64,000 nucleotides of DNA from Macropodus opercularis (GCA_030770545.1 CM061090.1:13025501-13089500), one strand, 5' to 3'; shown: positions 1 to 14,922, counted from the first letter of the stretch. Program-made: numbers and translations. Notes: a model not told the origin generated them from the sequence alone.

Positions 1-2698
1 ACTGCCCCACATGTCTGCAGACACTTGTAGACTCTTTACATCAACAGTATCCTCCCTGTCTCATCCATTAGAAGATCTTTCAATCTGGATTTTCTCCTTT
101 TTTTTTTCTCCCACGCAGTTCACCTTAATTCAATCACTGCCATCTCGCTGTGGCGTTTTTTGGTGGAGGCTATCAGGAGAGATGATGCATGTGAAGTGTG
201 CAGGAACCTGTTCAGGGTCACAGCAGCAGAAACGAGACAGAGACGTAATCTGGGCTGGAGGTGAGTTAAGTGTACTGTAATGAACGTAACAAGATCTTCA
301 AATACCCATCACTTCCTCTGAGGCCTCGATCTCCATCCGTCAAGCTGCTCTTTTGGATGAAGCTGCCATCAACACATTCACATGAATTTTTAAGAAACAT
401 CCCAGGAAATGGCTCCGAGTCGACAGAGTACCAGACGTCTGCCACGGCACCAAAAGCAGGAAACTAACCACACAGTAACACAGCAGACATTATTATCATC
501 ATTATTACGACTACTAACACCTAACAGCCATCTATAGGACAATGAGCTTTTATTGTCTGAGTAGCAGCTGATGTCGTATTTACGGTGTCTGACCTATATT
601 AGGCCTCAGAGGTTGGCAGCTGTGAGAGGACTGGAAACACGGCATCATGCCGTCATGTTCCCACTCGCATATTAGCGTGTTAACGCTAATTTTACTGCGA
701 GCGCTTGTCATGTCGCTGTAGTCCAGTTCAAGTGCTGATGGGCTTCCGGCGAATAACTGACTGATGTGCAATTACTTTGCCGTGTGTCAGCTCCTCACCA
801 GCTCACTAACTGAACAGAAGAGGGGACTTGGAGCATTAGGTATAAACCATGTTGTCTCAGAACGTGAGCGGCAGGTAAACGCTGTTTACGTGCGTTTAGC
901 CAGTAGAATGAGCCCTGCAGTCAGTAAACAGCTTTATGACACGCACTGGTTGCAGATTCATCATAGTCATGCTGTTAGTTATGGGGGATTATTCATAACG
1001 GGATTGAAGGGGAAAAACACTGGTTCCTTCAACAATTTAAAGTGATGCTGGAGGCTTCTTGCTATATTTCCACCAACTATGAAAGCAAATATTTTACATT
1101 TTCTTGCACTATACCTGACAAAAAAAAAAGGCATTTCATAGCAAAGAAAGACTGATAATCATCGTTCAACGAGGTCATTTTTTCCTTTGTACCGAGTCAA
1201 ACATCTGTTCGCTATGACGAGCATAATGTGAGACTGTGATGTTTGGATCAAACTACGTTAAGAAAAGAATCTACTACAACCAGTGTGTTTTCTGAATTCT
1301 CCAGTAACCACAGTGACTCATGACCTTAAAGTACTTTTCCCTACATACACCTGCATCTAAGTAAACAGGTCATGGACAGTACTTCACTCGTGTTCTTTCA
1401 TCCTCCCGTTTCCTATTATATCTCCTCTAGATGCCTTCTCTCCTCTTCTCTTCCAATTTTTATCACATTTATTATAATAAAGTAACTGCAGATACATTAC
1501 ACCAGATCGTTGTGAATCATTTTTATGCTTCTCTGTAATGAATATGGCCAGACTAAATCTAATTAACCTTTCTCAGACCTATCAGCTTCCAGATGCTCCG
1601 GATAGCTAAGGAAGATTCATCTCTCTGCTCAGCTCTCTCGCTCTCTCATTCCCAGGGCAACAGCGGCGCAGGACGGTGTGTTTTATGCTTTGTTTGACAT
1701 TTTAAGGTGCCGTGTTTGACCAGTATTGCATCCTCAATCGCATGCATGACACGGCAAAAGCAACTAACGGCTTTGCACGTCTGTGTTTAGTGTTTATACT
1801 CAAAGACAGGAACAAAGATGCTGCAAGGACCATATATTTCACGTTTCTCCCTCTGTCCCTCCTCACTTCCTCTCATTATGCCTCCCTTTCTAAATCACTC
1901 TCTTCACCTTCTCCATCCTTTTCCTGTTGTAGCATCACCCCTCCTGGCTCTATATCTACTATAGGCAAAATAATACAGTTACTTAAAGCAAGTATTTGCG
2001 ATGTATTAGTGTGGACTGGTTGTGAATTGTGCTCTGATTCACTCAAAAAAAAAAAAACATTGCACACCTGAAGTTTGAGCGTCTTAAAATTCCACAGCTA
2101 CTGGCAAAAGATTTCTCTGGACTGATCAAACTAATGGAAGAGGAAAAGCGCATGGAAAGTGCACCATGACCTGGATCTCTTGCCTTCGCAGAGGGGAAAA
2201 TAAATTCCTACGTTTATCTCCAACAGGAGAATGTCAGGGTGACTTTCCACCAGCTCAGAAGTAAGTGACCCAGCCAGAGCTCAGCCCATCACAGACACTC
2301 CACCTTCACTGTCTATTGACCTACACACCCGTTTCACATAAAGTCAGCATAATCAAGACCGACCGTGACAGAAAACCAAGCTTTTATTCGTAGCTCATGT
2401 GGTAAACATGCGATATGCTCATTAATCATAAACTCAAAGGAAACCACAGGTTCTGTGTCACCGCAAAGGAAAACTATTTGAAAAATGTTGCAATAAGATG
2501 CTAAAAGCAGAGTCTCACATTTGCAATTATCGGTATCTACCTTTACAAACGCAAGCAGAGGCGAGTGGGTGGATTGATGGATGGATTCTGTTTTGGATTC
2601 AGCACTTGGAATGAAATCAGACAACACTTAAGGGAAACATTATTAACTTTGATTTATTCCTCAAACAAGAAGAGACGCTTATGAAGCAAAAGGAGACG

Positions 2699-2743
<45 letters not shown>

Positions 2744-5700
2744 TGAGCTCATTACTGCGGTTGCAGGCTTTTCGTTTGTTTGGGCTTTAAATGCTCTGCT
2801 TTTAATGGTGCTTGAAAGGTGGAACATGCTCCCCATAACTCAGCTCAGACTATTTTAAACCCGATGGCTGGTTCAGTTCTTTTATGAATACATCCAGACT
2901 GTATTTTCACACTAGTTCACAAAACTTTGGGCCAGGGCTAATATTTTATTTTATTACATATCAGACACTATAAATTCAAAGCATGTTGGAATCTAGTGTA
3001 GTGTCATCTGTCATCTGTTCGCCCTTCACAGTACTTTATAGCTGGAATCATACTTGTTTTGGCGCCGATAAAGACAGAACAATGCAAAGCCAGTTAAAAG
3101 CCAAGAAAAGGCAAAATGGCATTTTTGTTACAGACCTAAGTTGAAAACATCCATCGCTGTTTTGACTTAAGGGAATGAAGCAAGGGCTTAATGGTTCAGC
3201 ATGACAACTTAACAAAGCAGTACAAAACTCAAACGCACACAAACTCAGAGGCCATTAAAGCGAGCTCGGCACCATCCCAGCATTTAGTCAGCTGCAGAGT
3301 AAAACAGCTGTGGGTGAAATGAAACTGCTCTTTTGTGTGCGAGCGGTTTTCATTCAGGCTCGTTTGGTGGGTGTATGACTCAAGGAAGCGCCAGCAGCGT
3401 GTGGCGAGTTCTCCATTACAGTAGGAGCAGTTTTTTGCTTGGATAAGCGATCTGACAAGAGCATTTATCTACAGACGAGCACTGTACACATCCGCCACAG
3501 AAAGCGCCTCATGCGTTGGTGCTCCTGCTCAGCACATATCGATGCTGTGTGACCTCATATTTTCCGGACCTGTTTGGAGACTTAGAAAAAGACAAATGAT
3601 GCTATTAGAACAATTTTTCCTCTTTGCTAAATTAGTTTGTACCTTAAAGGCTTATGTAGCACATTTATGAGCAAAGCAGAGCCTGCACGAAAGTTAAACA
3701 GGCTCAAAACCAGATGAAATTCATTCATTCTGACACTTGTAGACAGATAAAACTGGTTTGAAATTAATTAATTTCAAATATTTAAAAATATGGGTTACAA
3801 CAGGCTCACTGCTTGGATTCAACATTGTCCACCTGCTCACATCCTCTTTATCTGGTGTCAGAGAACCATCTGAAAACAGGAAAGACGCAGGACTGTGTGA
3901 ACAGTTTATGGGAAAAAAAGATTTTATAATGCAACAAGTCACAATTAGCCTTCACACCTGCACTTGACTTTGGTTCCAAACATCTGCGATGCATAATCAG
4001 ACAGTTTGTGCTACTGGTCACTTTTACCATGCACTCGTATGGCGCCATCTGGTACCTGAGGCACAAAGAGATGTTGTCTTTTGATGGTCAGACTACGTCC
4101 GCTGACGTGGTGTAAATGAGACATTACATTCTGCTTTTGTGGATATTAAATAAAATATCATGTTCGGACAATATGAGGCCTGAACACTGGCTAGTTGAAT
4201 AGTTGCTAGTCGTACCAGCCATAATGACGGTCGAGGAGTCCTGCGACTGGACGCTCCAGCACTGAGCTTTGTACAGACAACACAGACTACCTCCCATCTG
4301 CTGCAGAAGACACAGAAGCCCTGCGGCGAGACCTGGGCCCCCTCTGCAGGGCTGCTCCAGAGAGATCACGACCCACAGAGACCTCGTTGTGTTTTGACGT
4401 TGAACAGCTAAGATGAACAACCACACCGGTCAGCGTAATCGAGCCAGGCTGCGGGTCTGTGCCGTGTGAGACGGAGCGAGGCCAAGGTGATAATTACCGA
4501 TTAACAACCAGACAATTGGTTCGTGTGCTTATTGACCTTCAAAAGGTTTTGTGCCTGAGCAGCCGTGGATGTGGAAGGTAGAAGGTAGAGGTTGACTCAG
4601 AGGAGACTACACAGACGTTAACATCTGCCTTCTAAAGTAAAGCTGCAGCTAATCTAAGGCTTGAACATAAACACATCTGTGGTATCAATCCTCTTCCTAA
4701 ACTCTCCGTAAGAGAGGAAATAAGCTGCGTGTTGTCGTCATTGACTGAGCTGCAGCCAACACTTTCATCTCATCATTTCCATATTGCTGCCACTTTCACT
4801 CATCCTGGTGTCTCCTGTGCTATAAATAAACACTGCGAGTGCAACTTCAACCCAGATGTTGGATTCTCATGTTAATTTAATGTGTGTAATTATGCTCAGA
4901 CATTTTTTCCCCTCCCTACACATTTGTCATTCAGCTTGTTTAAACACGTCTCCTTCCCTGCTGCCACGGCTTACATACCGAGTCTGCGCCGGCAACGTTG
5001 AGCGATTATTCCATCTTTATAAGTGTCAGGCAGGCTGGCTGTAAATTCATCACAGGTTCTCAGGCTTTGTTCTCCGGCCGCTTGGCAAGCCGGCTGCCTT
5101 TGGATTGGACAGTCCGCTCTCGTTCCAGGTAGAGAATTAGTGATCAGAGCGAAGCATTTGTGCACCTGTATCCCCTTCGCATCTCATCTCATCTCGCACC
5201 ATCACTCACCCGCAGTATTGCTCCATCCATTAGATGCACTTGTTTCATTTACGTGCACTAAATCAAGCTCTAGCAACGTTTTTTTTATTAACATTCCTCA
5301 GACTGGCTCGACACTGAGCTGTAATCTTGGAATATTGCATTTCCACTACTGTACATTCCAAGCAGTCCTCAAACGCCTCACCACAGTATTGTTCTTTTTT
5401 TAAACACATGGCTGCAGCGTGTAGGTCCTAGAGCAGGTCATCATCACCTGAGTACTACAAGACACCATTTCAGATGATGGCGGACGGGGAAAGGACAGAG
5501 TGAGCTGGCATCGTGGCTGGATGATCAGCAGGGCAGCAGCCTTCGAACACCAGAACAGTCAACCTGCTCTGTGTCCATAACAGCCGCATAAAAATCTCCA
5601 TTATTGCACCAGACAAATACTTGCAATACCTACATTAAGCATATGAGGGGAGAGATTTCACCGTGTAGCAAATTACCAAGGGAAACAAGCAAAATGTCAG

Positions 5701-8700
5701 CTGCAGGATCAGTCTCTGCTTTAACTAAACGTTGAATATGAAACGTGCAAATCATTTGTGTAAATGCAAGAGTAAATTAGAAATCGGAGGAACCCGCTGT
5801 TTGAACATTTGTTTGTCTGAGCAGTTCCTGCTTTTCATTTACGGCTGGTAAATGTTCAGAACTAAAGTCAAGATTTGGGAGATTACAACCCAGTTATTTT
5901 GTTTTATAACGCTCAAACCACAGAACGTCCCCATTTTCAGATGTTTGCTGCTGTAGATGCTCTGCATAATGTTATACATCAAAGAGATGGAGAAGGACTG
6001 AATTTCATGAATGCACCAGGAACGTGAATCAAACCTGAATGAGCTAAAGCACATGGGTTGGTTATTGAAGGCCACTCTAATCGCTTTTAGACTTCACCAT
6101 ATTCATAAATTCTAAACTTCCATGTCAGACTTGATATAAAAACATTATGGACATTGTGCCACTACACACTTGCCCTGTAGGTGGAGTTTCAGTCTCAAGG
6201 ATGTAAGTGGAAACTGTCCCTTTTCAATTTCTCTCCTAATTAGTCGTCGCTGTCCTTTCTGGGTTTATTTTGTTCATCCATCATCTGACTTTGTTCCCTG
6301 CTTTCCCAGCTGTTGCCCCTCAGTCCAAAGCTTTTCTGTCACATGAAGGACGGATGTTACTGCAGCTGCTGAGCTTACTGCAGGTTATTGCTAAATTATA
6401 AGCATTTGATATTTAAATGTTTCAGGTACTGGATCTCAGCAGAAAAAAAAAACAGAGAAACCGGGCGTCTTTGAAACAGGCCCCAAGCCTTCGACCGCTT
6501 CTTCACTTCATCTCTGTGTGTTGCAGGTCGTGTTTGTACAGCAGCAGGCAGGTTAAAGCAGAGAGTCAGTGACACACAACCACACTGAAATATGCCAAAG
6601 GGGGAAACGAAAAGTCACATTTCCCTGCTGCTTGTTAAATTTGAACAAATGACCTGCTGCTCAAACACGTGTGTTCTTTTTAAATTCAGTATATTAGTCT
6701 TTAGGTTTTGTGTTTCAACCTAACCTTCACAATGAGACGCCAACCCCCCGAATTTTCCAGTACTCAGCATTTTCAGTATTTCGTGTCTTTAAAGCTCCAC
6801 AGTAAAATCTAAAGGCACAAACTGAGACCTGCATTCAGACTGAAGCTCCTCTCTCAGACTTCCTACAACCATCGACCAACTAAGTTTTGACTTTTCAAGT
6901 GCATGTAGCAATAAACTCGGCTTTGATTAAATTTGTCCAAGTTGCAGTATCAATATCTTGCTTATGGGATATCAAAACCACTATGAGTCCATCGCTAGTG
7001 TAACACCAATCTCCCAGTACAGCGTCAGTATCGATCCCCTCGTCGTCTGCCTTTGAGGGCAGGAATGAAAAATGGCTGCAACTTTAGTCACGTTGGACGT
7101 TTTTGATTCACTAGTATTTACGTTCACGTTTCCAGTAAGATGAGCAAATAAACAACAGGACCTCGTGTGAATGCATCATCACATGCGTTTCTAATAGAAG
7201 CACCTCGAGGTGTGACTGACAACATAAACAACATATTTATGCATTTCTTAAAGTGCACAACAGATGCAGACAGATAAGCAAACCTCACATGTTTATGTGG
7301 CTCAGGCTGCAGCTGAATGGAGAACCAGACAAGGCAGGAGCGTGGCGCTGCCGTGCTGTGAGCACCGGGTGCTTCTTCCATGCATTTCAATAGCGAGCGC
7401 CCTCAGCACAGCATCAGCCACAACCTCTCATTCATTCATGAATTGTTTTTCAGTCAAACCTAAGCACCTCCAACACTCTGAAGACTAATCCAACTGCATC
7501 GCTGTTCATTTCCTTAACATATTCTCTAATATTTATCCAAGGTTCCCTGAGGGCAGACGAGTCCGTATCCAGGTTTGGTAATTGTGTGGGTTTACAAGCC
7601 CATCCCAGGATGGTGTGCTGTGATTAATTTGGGCCCGTGTTACTGTGTCTCTGCCTTAATCAGATGTTGATTAGATAATTGGTGGGGAATTGAATGAACT
7701 GTAGCAACAGCTACCTTGTACCATTTTAAATAACTAGTTTACTGAGATGCAAAGTGGAAAATGGTATTTGTAGTTGTGTGCATGATAAACTCCTGTACTA
7801 AAAGCTATCTTGTCATAACCTGCATAAATAAAATATATCTCCAGGGTATATTTAATAAAAAACAGAAGAAAGGAATTCCCACAGACCAGACAGAAGGAAT
7901 TACTCTGGGCCAGCTCCACCGGCAGCGGATAAGAAGCTTAAATTTGAAAATGCATTAAAAAAAATAAAAACTTTTCCACACAAATGGGATTAATTTCATC
8001 ATAGTGCAAAGAAGCATTGTAGCTTAGAAAATCTGAGCTCACTCAGGGAATCGGTGTCACAGGCTCAGCCTGATGGGAGGAGCTGCTCTGGGTTTCTCCA
8101 AATGCACTTTGTACTAAACCTTTCTTTGCATCTTGCCTCAAGGTTTAATTCAAAGATCCAACACAGAGACAAAACCCAGCAGTCGTAACGTTTGTCTTCA
8201 TGAGGGGGATGTTGAGCGGATTCTGAGGTAAGGAGATACTGATGCGTCGTGAACAGCAGGTTTCACATTCTCTCAGCTGCACATCTTGGCTCTGAGGATT
8301 GAAATAGTTGGACTACGGGCCTGAAGCTCTGCACAGCGTAGCCTTAAGCTTTTGTTTGGACTCTTAGAGTGTTTGAGTCAGTTCATTCTAAGATGTCAGA
8401 TACATTTCAAACAGCAGTGACAAGGAGGCACCAGACGCCAAAGTGGTTAATAAAAATTACAGGGAGCTGTCGAAGCTCCAAGACGTACACACAGACACAC
8501 TCTCATGGGCTTCATCATGGTCAGTAGTTCTCTGAGTGCGAGTGGACTCCACTGCATTCGCTGCAGCCTGAGCACCCTGCTGTTCTTCAGCTGTGGGAAC
8601 CAGCAACGTAGCTTTCATTTGAACTTCAGCTCAAGCTGCTGCAGCTAATGAGAAAACTGTTTTTGGTGAGACGCTGCTGCTTCTGTACTATAAATAACGC

Positions 8701-11700
8701 ATTATACCGTACATGTGCACATCCTGAGCTGAACAGTGAATTAAAAGATCTCTTCTTGACACATTTCTTCTCCTGGTTCAACACTAATCATGAAATCTAG
8801 CCGTGCGCTAAAAAGAAGAAGCACAAAGTACAACAGTGAAAACTTCTAATGCACCTTTCAGTTTTTGATCAGGAGAATAATCCTCAGTGAAGCTCTCACC
8901 TTTTACCATCACCACAGAGTTTCCCAGCCAGTGGCAAGTTACCGTACAAAGCAACTTCACATTTTCAAGCTGCATCCTATGGTTCAATGTTTTTAAATAC
9001 TGCAACCTCTAAATGACAAGATCTAAAGTTCAGACGTTTTAGATCCTCTTTCAGCTGAGACTCCCTTTAAAACGCTCCTTCTTTCCAAAAAATCTGCAGA
9101 AGCTGCTGGAAGGTTAAACATTAAAAACCTAATATCCAGTAGAACAGAACCTCGGTGTCCACCCCTCCAAAAAGTCAATCTTGTCAGCTAGAACTCACTA
9201 TGTCCAACCGTGTCCAGGCCACTCCGTACATAAACAACTCCACGTGTGCCTGACGTTGAGGTTGGCTGAGTGGCTGCGAAGAGGATTAGTTCACACAGCG
9301 CTTGTAAAAGTTGCAACAGGCAGAAAACAACAAACCAAATGTCATTAAGTTCAGCTTCAGCCATTAGGTGATGAGTTTATGTCATGATACTTGTGCGTGA
9401 AAGTGCAAGTGTGTGTGTGAGTTTCCCCGGCTCAGTGTGACGGAGACAAGCTAAACAGATACGCTGACCTTGTTCCTTTTATTCACCAGATGTGTATAGT
9501 GAGGTCTGCATTATCATTTTAATATCGCTATAATGCTCAAAGCTCCCATTTTAATCCTGAGGCTGTGACATACAGTAAAAATAAAATATAAAATAAGCCA
9601 AGTAGGAAGAAAAAAAAAGAAAGAAAAAAGCCAGGAGCTTCATGAAGCCTTTCACTGTGGATCTGCTGTGGCTGGAATGAAAGCAGCTGAATTCATTTGC
9701 TTTACGACATTTGTGTTTATATCAAATTGTGAACTAAACGTGAGGATGAATCTGTAATTAGGCTGGAAGAACAGAGAACAGTGAGAATAAACTTCTATGT
9801 GCTGCATAAATTTACGGGCCAAACATATAGCGACGTCTGCGTTGTGGAGTTGCTGAATTAATACTTTAATATCTTTGGATTTAGAGTAGTGTGATTCTGT
9901 CAAGGTTCAGTAGATAAAGTATCCTGCAGGCCTGCGATGTACAGCAGCAGCTGTACGTAAATCTGTGTTCAGAGCAGCTCTTACTTATTCACCTGCCAAA
10001 CTCTCACTGCAAGAAAAATTACCCTACACTACTTTGCTATTGTGTATAGAAAAAAAACTCCTCACATCATCACTGCATATGGAGGAAATATTACATTTGA
10101 ATGCATTTTGCCATTTGGGGATAATTAATCTCTCCCCTTGATGCTGCTGAGCAAAGAACCAAATGTAGTTGAACGGATGGAACGACACTAAACCGTAAAT
10201 AAAACTGATTTAACAGATGCACCATAACTAGTGCAAACACTAACAGCATATCTAAACTAATAAGCCATTTATTCGAACCAGCATCGCCACCGACCGTGTC
10301 CTGGCAGCTGTCGATCATGGCCAGCGTTCAGGTTTTCAGCTGTTCTCGCTGCTGCACCACATCAACTACTGGACCCTATTAGGATATTTCTAACCAATCA
10401 ATGTGGACAATGTACCTGCATACAATGATGCAAAGTGAATGTTTGTTTTGTTTACATTTATTCATCCAGGAATAATCTCCACATTTAACATAGCAGGTCA
10501 ACTGCAGATTTTAAAGCATGATTGATCTTATAGTCCCACTGTGAACATCTGGAATCAGCCCAAACTTTAGTGTTGTTTTTTTTCCCAAAAGTTCTTCTTA
10601 GCATGGCTCTAAATAAACCATGTGTTTTAGCTTGAATGACAGATGGATGAGAAACGTTGTGAGTGACTGTCGATTCGTAAAATGTTGATTTGGGCTCGTC
10701 TCCATCTGGTCTGTGTTCACTAAAGGGGAGACTAGATTAGGATCCATGGTGGTGGAGCAATGATATTTGCGTTCAGCATGTGTGTCTGTGTGTCATGTCT
10801 GAGCATTCAGATGGAGAATGAATGGTGGCAGACAAATGATTGGACATTACTGCCGCTTTGTTTTCATTTGCTGTAATACATCCAAAGCGGACAGTTCGCG
10901 CACAAGCACACACTCAAGCTTAGTCCCCAATGAAAATGTCACATCTACTTTGCCTCCATTACGCACAAAAAACACTTCCTGGTAAGATGATGGATGAATC
11001 TTTCAACAGGCAAAGAAGTCTGTTGTTAATTTTAGATGAATATTTGGAAGCAAATGTGAATGTGCTGATAAAAACAGAACAAATTCGTGGTTGTTGTTTG
11101 TGACGTGAACTGCTCAGCCCAGCATTCAGTGCAGTAGTCCTGTCACAGCGAGTGCAGTGTGGGCACTAAGAGGAGCACCTCAGCTGATCTAAGAGGCTTT
11201 TTTTAACAAATAGCCTGAAGGAAAAAGGCTCCAGGGACTGAACAGGTCCCTAAAACCTGGCTGCTTTCTCTGAATGAGCCGTGGTGGCTGGGAGCAGCAT
11301 CATCATGAAGCTCCTCTGGGGACCTGGGGCAGAACTGTGTCAGTGACCCCTGCTGACCCCCAATATTTATGCTTTCATTACAACCAACCACTGCTTAACT
11401 GAAGTTATCTAGTCATTGTTAAAAGAATTGTCTTAGTGTTTATGGGGTGAAATAACTTAACTGCTCATAGGTTTTCTGTGTCTTAATTACATGAAGGCAA
11501 TTCACACCTTACAATCCAGTTTTGACAAAGTGCTCAATAGACTGAGTTCCGGTCCAATAAGTAACTAACTAACTAAATATTAAATTCCCGGTGCTACAAC
11601 AGGACACTGCTGCTAAAGCAACTGAACGTGCATCGCATTACAGCATGTGGAGGCCATAGTGAGTCTGAGTCCTCTTGTGTGTGGCCTTCCTTCAGTAGAA

Positions 11701-12536
11701 TCCAAGCACTGGCTGAAAGGGACAATTACACAATGAGAAACGTTAACAACTCTGTGGCTCATACGGAAAATTAGAGTCACGACGTCAGAAATGTAAAGCA
11801 CAACTGTTTGCTCACAAAAGCTTATTACGCCCTCAAGCATCACACACGCTAATGCACATTATTGCATTCTGGGGCCGTCCAGTCACGAACCAGCGATCGG
11901 CTGCACGGCGGCCACTCCTGCATAATACAACCGCGGTGGAACACGTCGCTGCTTTAGAAACTCGCAAACGTGCAACGGACTCAGACAAGCAAGCATCACT
12001 ATGAGCAGTTCAGTGGCTTTGATGGCAGGAAAGCATGAGGAGCAGATGTGGTTATACAGCAAATCTCAGAGGGACTACCTCCAGGCATGGGAGAAGTAAT
12101 AATTCACAATAAAAGCTTCCATCCAGACACCTCTAGAATCAGACGCCCGCAGTTTATTAGGCCATATTGAGATGAGCATACAGGAAAATGAAGGCTTCTT
12201 ATATAAGCTAATGCTTCTGGCTTCGTACGGAGCCTTTTACTAGAGGAGAGTCTCAGATAATAGACAGGCCTGCACATCACGTGAATGAATCGCTCACTAT
12301 TGCATGTGAGCAGGAGATTAGATATACGACTGTGGTGTCGTTCAAGCCCAGCTGAAGGCCGGACGTGCACACGGAGCGTTTAACGTGTAGACGGGTTTTA
12401 AATCCAGCGGATTGGTTAAACCGGGAAGAACGGTTCAGTGTATCAGCTGCCAGCCTGCACAGAGGAGAAACCCCTCGCTGCCTCTGCAGCCTGTCAGACG
12501 ATCACCGCTGATAGCCCCCATGAGAACACGGAGATC
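1..12536. other. Gene-free stretch (intergenic or intronic)
   Basis: I see no exon I can support on either strand. Open frames are short (about 130 codons at most), begin without sensible context, and match no family I recognise. The only clear low-complexity element is a (CA)n run near 2.7 kb. Short blocks near 4,480-4,560 and 7,600-7,700 are rich in ATTA/TAAT-type homeodomain cores and look like possible regulatory DNA. That is only an impression from base composition. Single exons of 60-150 bp from a distant large gene could be missed by eye. Confidence 0.6.
2703..2739. repeat. (AC)n microsatellite
   Basis: An uninterrupted run of about 18 AC units. It creates a spurious Val/Cys-rich open frame on the minus strand. 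Confidence 0.98.
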
Positions 12537-12622
12537 TGTGGGAGAGTGCGCCACATGCCTGTGTGTGTGTGTGTGTGTGTGTGGGAGAGTGCGCCACATG
12601 CCTGTGTGTGTGAGTGTGCGTC
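12537..12622. repeat. 43-bp tandem duplication containing a (GT)n run
   Basis: A block starting TGTGGGAGAGTGCGCCACAT and running into a GT repeat occurs twice, with its GGG marks at 12,540 and 12,583, so the period is 43 bp. The first copy carries a longer GT run than the second. Slippage or unequal exchange in the microsatellite is the simplest origin. The short open frames here on both strands are products of the repeat. Confidence 0.9.
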
Positions 12623-12840
12623 TGTCGGGTCCAAGCACACAGAGATAGTGAGTATATAAAGAATGGATGAGTCAGTTGATCTTGAACTGGAAGAAAAGGT
12701 CCAACAGAGAGAACAATCACAGAGCCTGGGTGCAATTTGATTCCGAAGCAGCATTTCCAACGTTTTCAGTCTGCTTCACTGTGCATCACTCCACACAGTC
12801 ATCATCCGAAACGTCTGGTTATACGAGAACAGCGTGATCT

Positions 12841-12899
12841 AAGATCTAAAGCTTTTCCGTGACACCCTCGTCAGGGTGTCATGGGAAGCGTTAGATCTT
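12841..12899. repeat. Long imperfect inverted repeat (hairpin)
   Basis: The left arm 12,841-12,868 begins AAGATCTAA and ends TGACACCCT. The right arm 12,873-12,899 is its reverse complement apart from a few mismatches and a one-base bulge near the middle. Only four bases (CGTC) separate the arms, so the stem would be about 27 bp. It may be the remnant of a palindromic transposon end or a miRNA-like foldback. The very short loop argues against a typical miRNA precursor. Confidence 0.8.
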
Positions 12900-14327
12900 T
12901 GTACCGAGGACCATCTGGCAAATCAAACAATGTCAGTGTCCTTGAACACAGCCAACAGAAACTGAACATCTGCCACCTTCACGGTTACTGTCAGGTTCAA
13001 CTCAGGATGCGTTCAGAGGAAAGTCCACTGTCTCAGCTACATCACCGTCAAAACGGCCGCTGGTTGCAGCCGGGCTGAGAGAATTCTGCTGCGCTGTCTA
13101 ACCACCATCCACTTCAAGGTCACACAAAGCTTTACCGGCATGTCAATAGTCATACGACGAGCACAAAACCCCGATAAGAACTGAGCACGGTCTTTCTCAG
13201 AAACACCTGATGTGAGAACAGTCTAATTATGACACGGTGGTTTTTCCTCAGCTCATGCAGTGTTTTCCTCTACAGAATCACACAATGCAGTGACACCACA
13301 GGTTATTTGATATGTGCACCCTCTGTGTTTGAAAGATTCTTTTGCCTGGTCTAATCATGTGCGACCCACAGGGATCTGACAGATTGATACAGGTTGAGGG
13401 TATTTATCAGCTCCCTGCATTGCTAATTGGCACTAATGTAATTAGTTTGAGGCGTCTCGTACACACGTTCACTCACACGGTGCATTTAACTGGAGCATCT
13501 AGCGCAAACACAAACCAGCATGAACACACACACTGCCCGTGCCAGGCAGTGCGCCCATGAGCAAGCCCGAAGCCATAATTGAGATTGATTTTGTGTGACG
13601 CGGTCGTACTCGCGTGTGGAGTCAGACGGACACAGGTGGAGGCACACAGGTTTGTGCCCTGACAGCATCCATTACCCCTCGCTGTCCGTCTCATTTTCTG
13701 TCTGCGAGGATGCGTCTCCTTCCATTTGCCTCGCTCTCTGAAACGTTTTGGTAATTTGCCTGGTAATTCATTAAAGCAAAGACGCTGTCCTCCTGTAAAA
13801 ATGAGTCCATATGCCATTCAGCAGCAGCAATTACAGGCTAGAGAACTTCTAAGGAGAACTGGAAATAATACGGTTTAAACATGGATGTTACGGTGCATCA
13901 TGAAACGTTCCCCGCTGGCATTTCCGATTGTGAGAAGCTGTTGACAATCAGCAAGAAGGAGCCAAAGCTTACAGCAGTAAACATGGCGTCGCATGAACTG
14001 TCCACACAAACACGAACCAGTGGACAGACTGTATTTAACACACTAAGGTCAAGCAGCACCACCACTGGACGCTGACGGCTGATCTGCCAATCACGCAGTC
14101 ACCCATAAGACAAGTGTTTATACATGTGAGGTGAGCTGGCTTCCCCCCCATCCTCCTCCGTTTCTCGCTCACGTCGCCTTTTCTCTCGTCCATTCAGTCT
14201 CACTCCTCTCGTCTTCATCTATAATCCTCTGTAGATGAGCGCGGTAAATGGTTTCAATTAAACACATCAGAATTCAAGTCACATTTTCCCTGAGCAGCCA
14301 GTGAATGAGAAGGAAGATCAGATGCAG

Positions 14328-14330
<3 letters not shown>

Positions 14331-14368
<38 letters not shown>
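14331..14368. repeat. (CA)n microsatellite
   Basis: Uninterrupted run of 19 CA units. Confidence 0.98.
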
Positions 14369-14369
<1 letters not shown>

Positions 14370-14922
14370 CTTGAGAGCATTTGTTGTAGGCACTGCATTG
14401 TGTTGAGCCAAATTTCTATTAAAATGCGCATCGTGTTCGGACGATTACGATCTGTGTCACCATGTACAGAAAATTAACTGCCTGGTGCTCTGTGCGAGTC
14501 CGTGCTATTGAAGAACACACAGACAATTGGAATTACTTGCTTTATCGGTTTGCAGCCTGCGCGTCAGGGAGAAATGGGGGCCAGTGCTAAGTTAAGAGCG
14601 ACATAAAGAATCAGATATTTGGAGCATGAAGGTGTCTGTAAATCACGTTTGTATTCGTTGTACTACAAGTACACATTTGTATTATTCATCTTGTATGTAC
14701 AAGGTCTAGAGTTCCTGCCTTTGAACTTTCCTTTTTTGCTACTTTAAATCAGTGTCTTTCAAAACTATCAAAGAAGACAATTTCCTCCTAGTTACGATTA
14801 ATTTGATGAGAGCATTCAGTGAGTAGGTGTCACCAACTTCATATGGTGAACACCTTAATCCTAACGCAGCTAAAAATAAGCTTTATCTCCCCCAAACCAT
14901 CTTCAGACAAAGGTGCAGGGAA

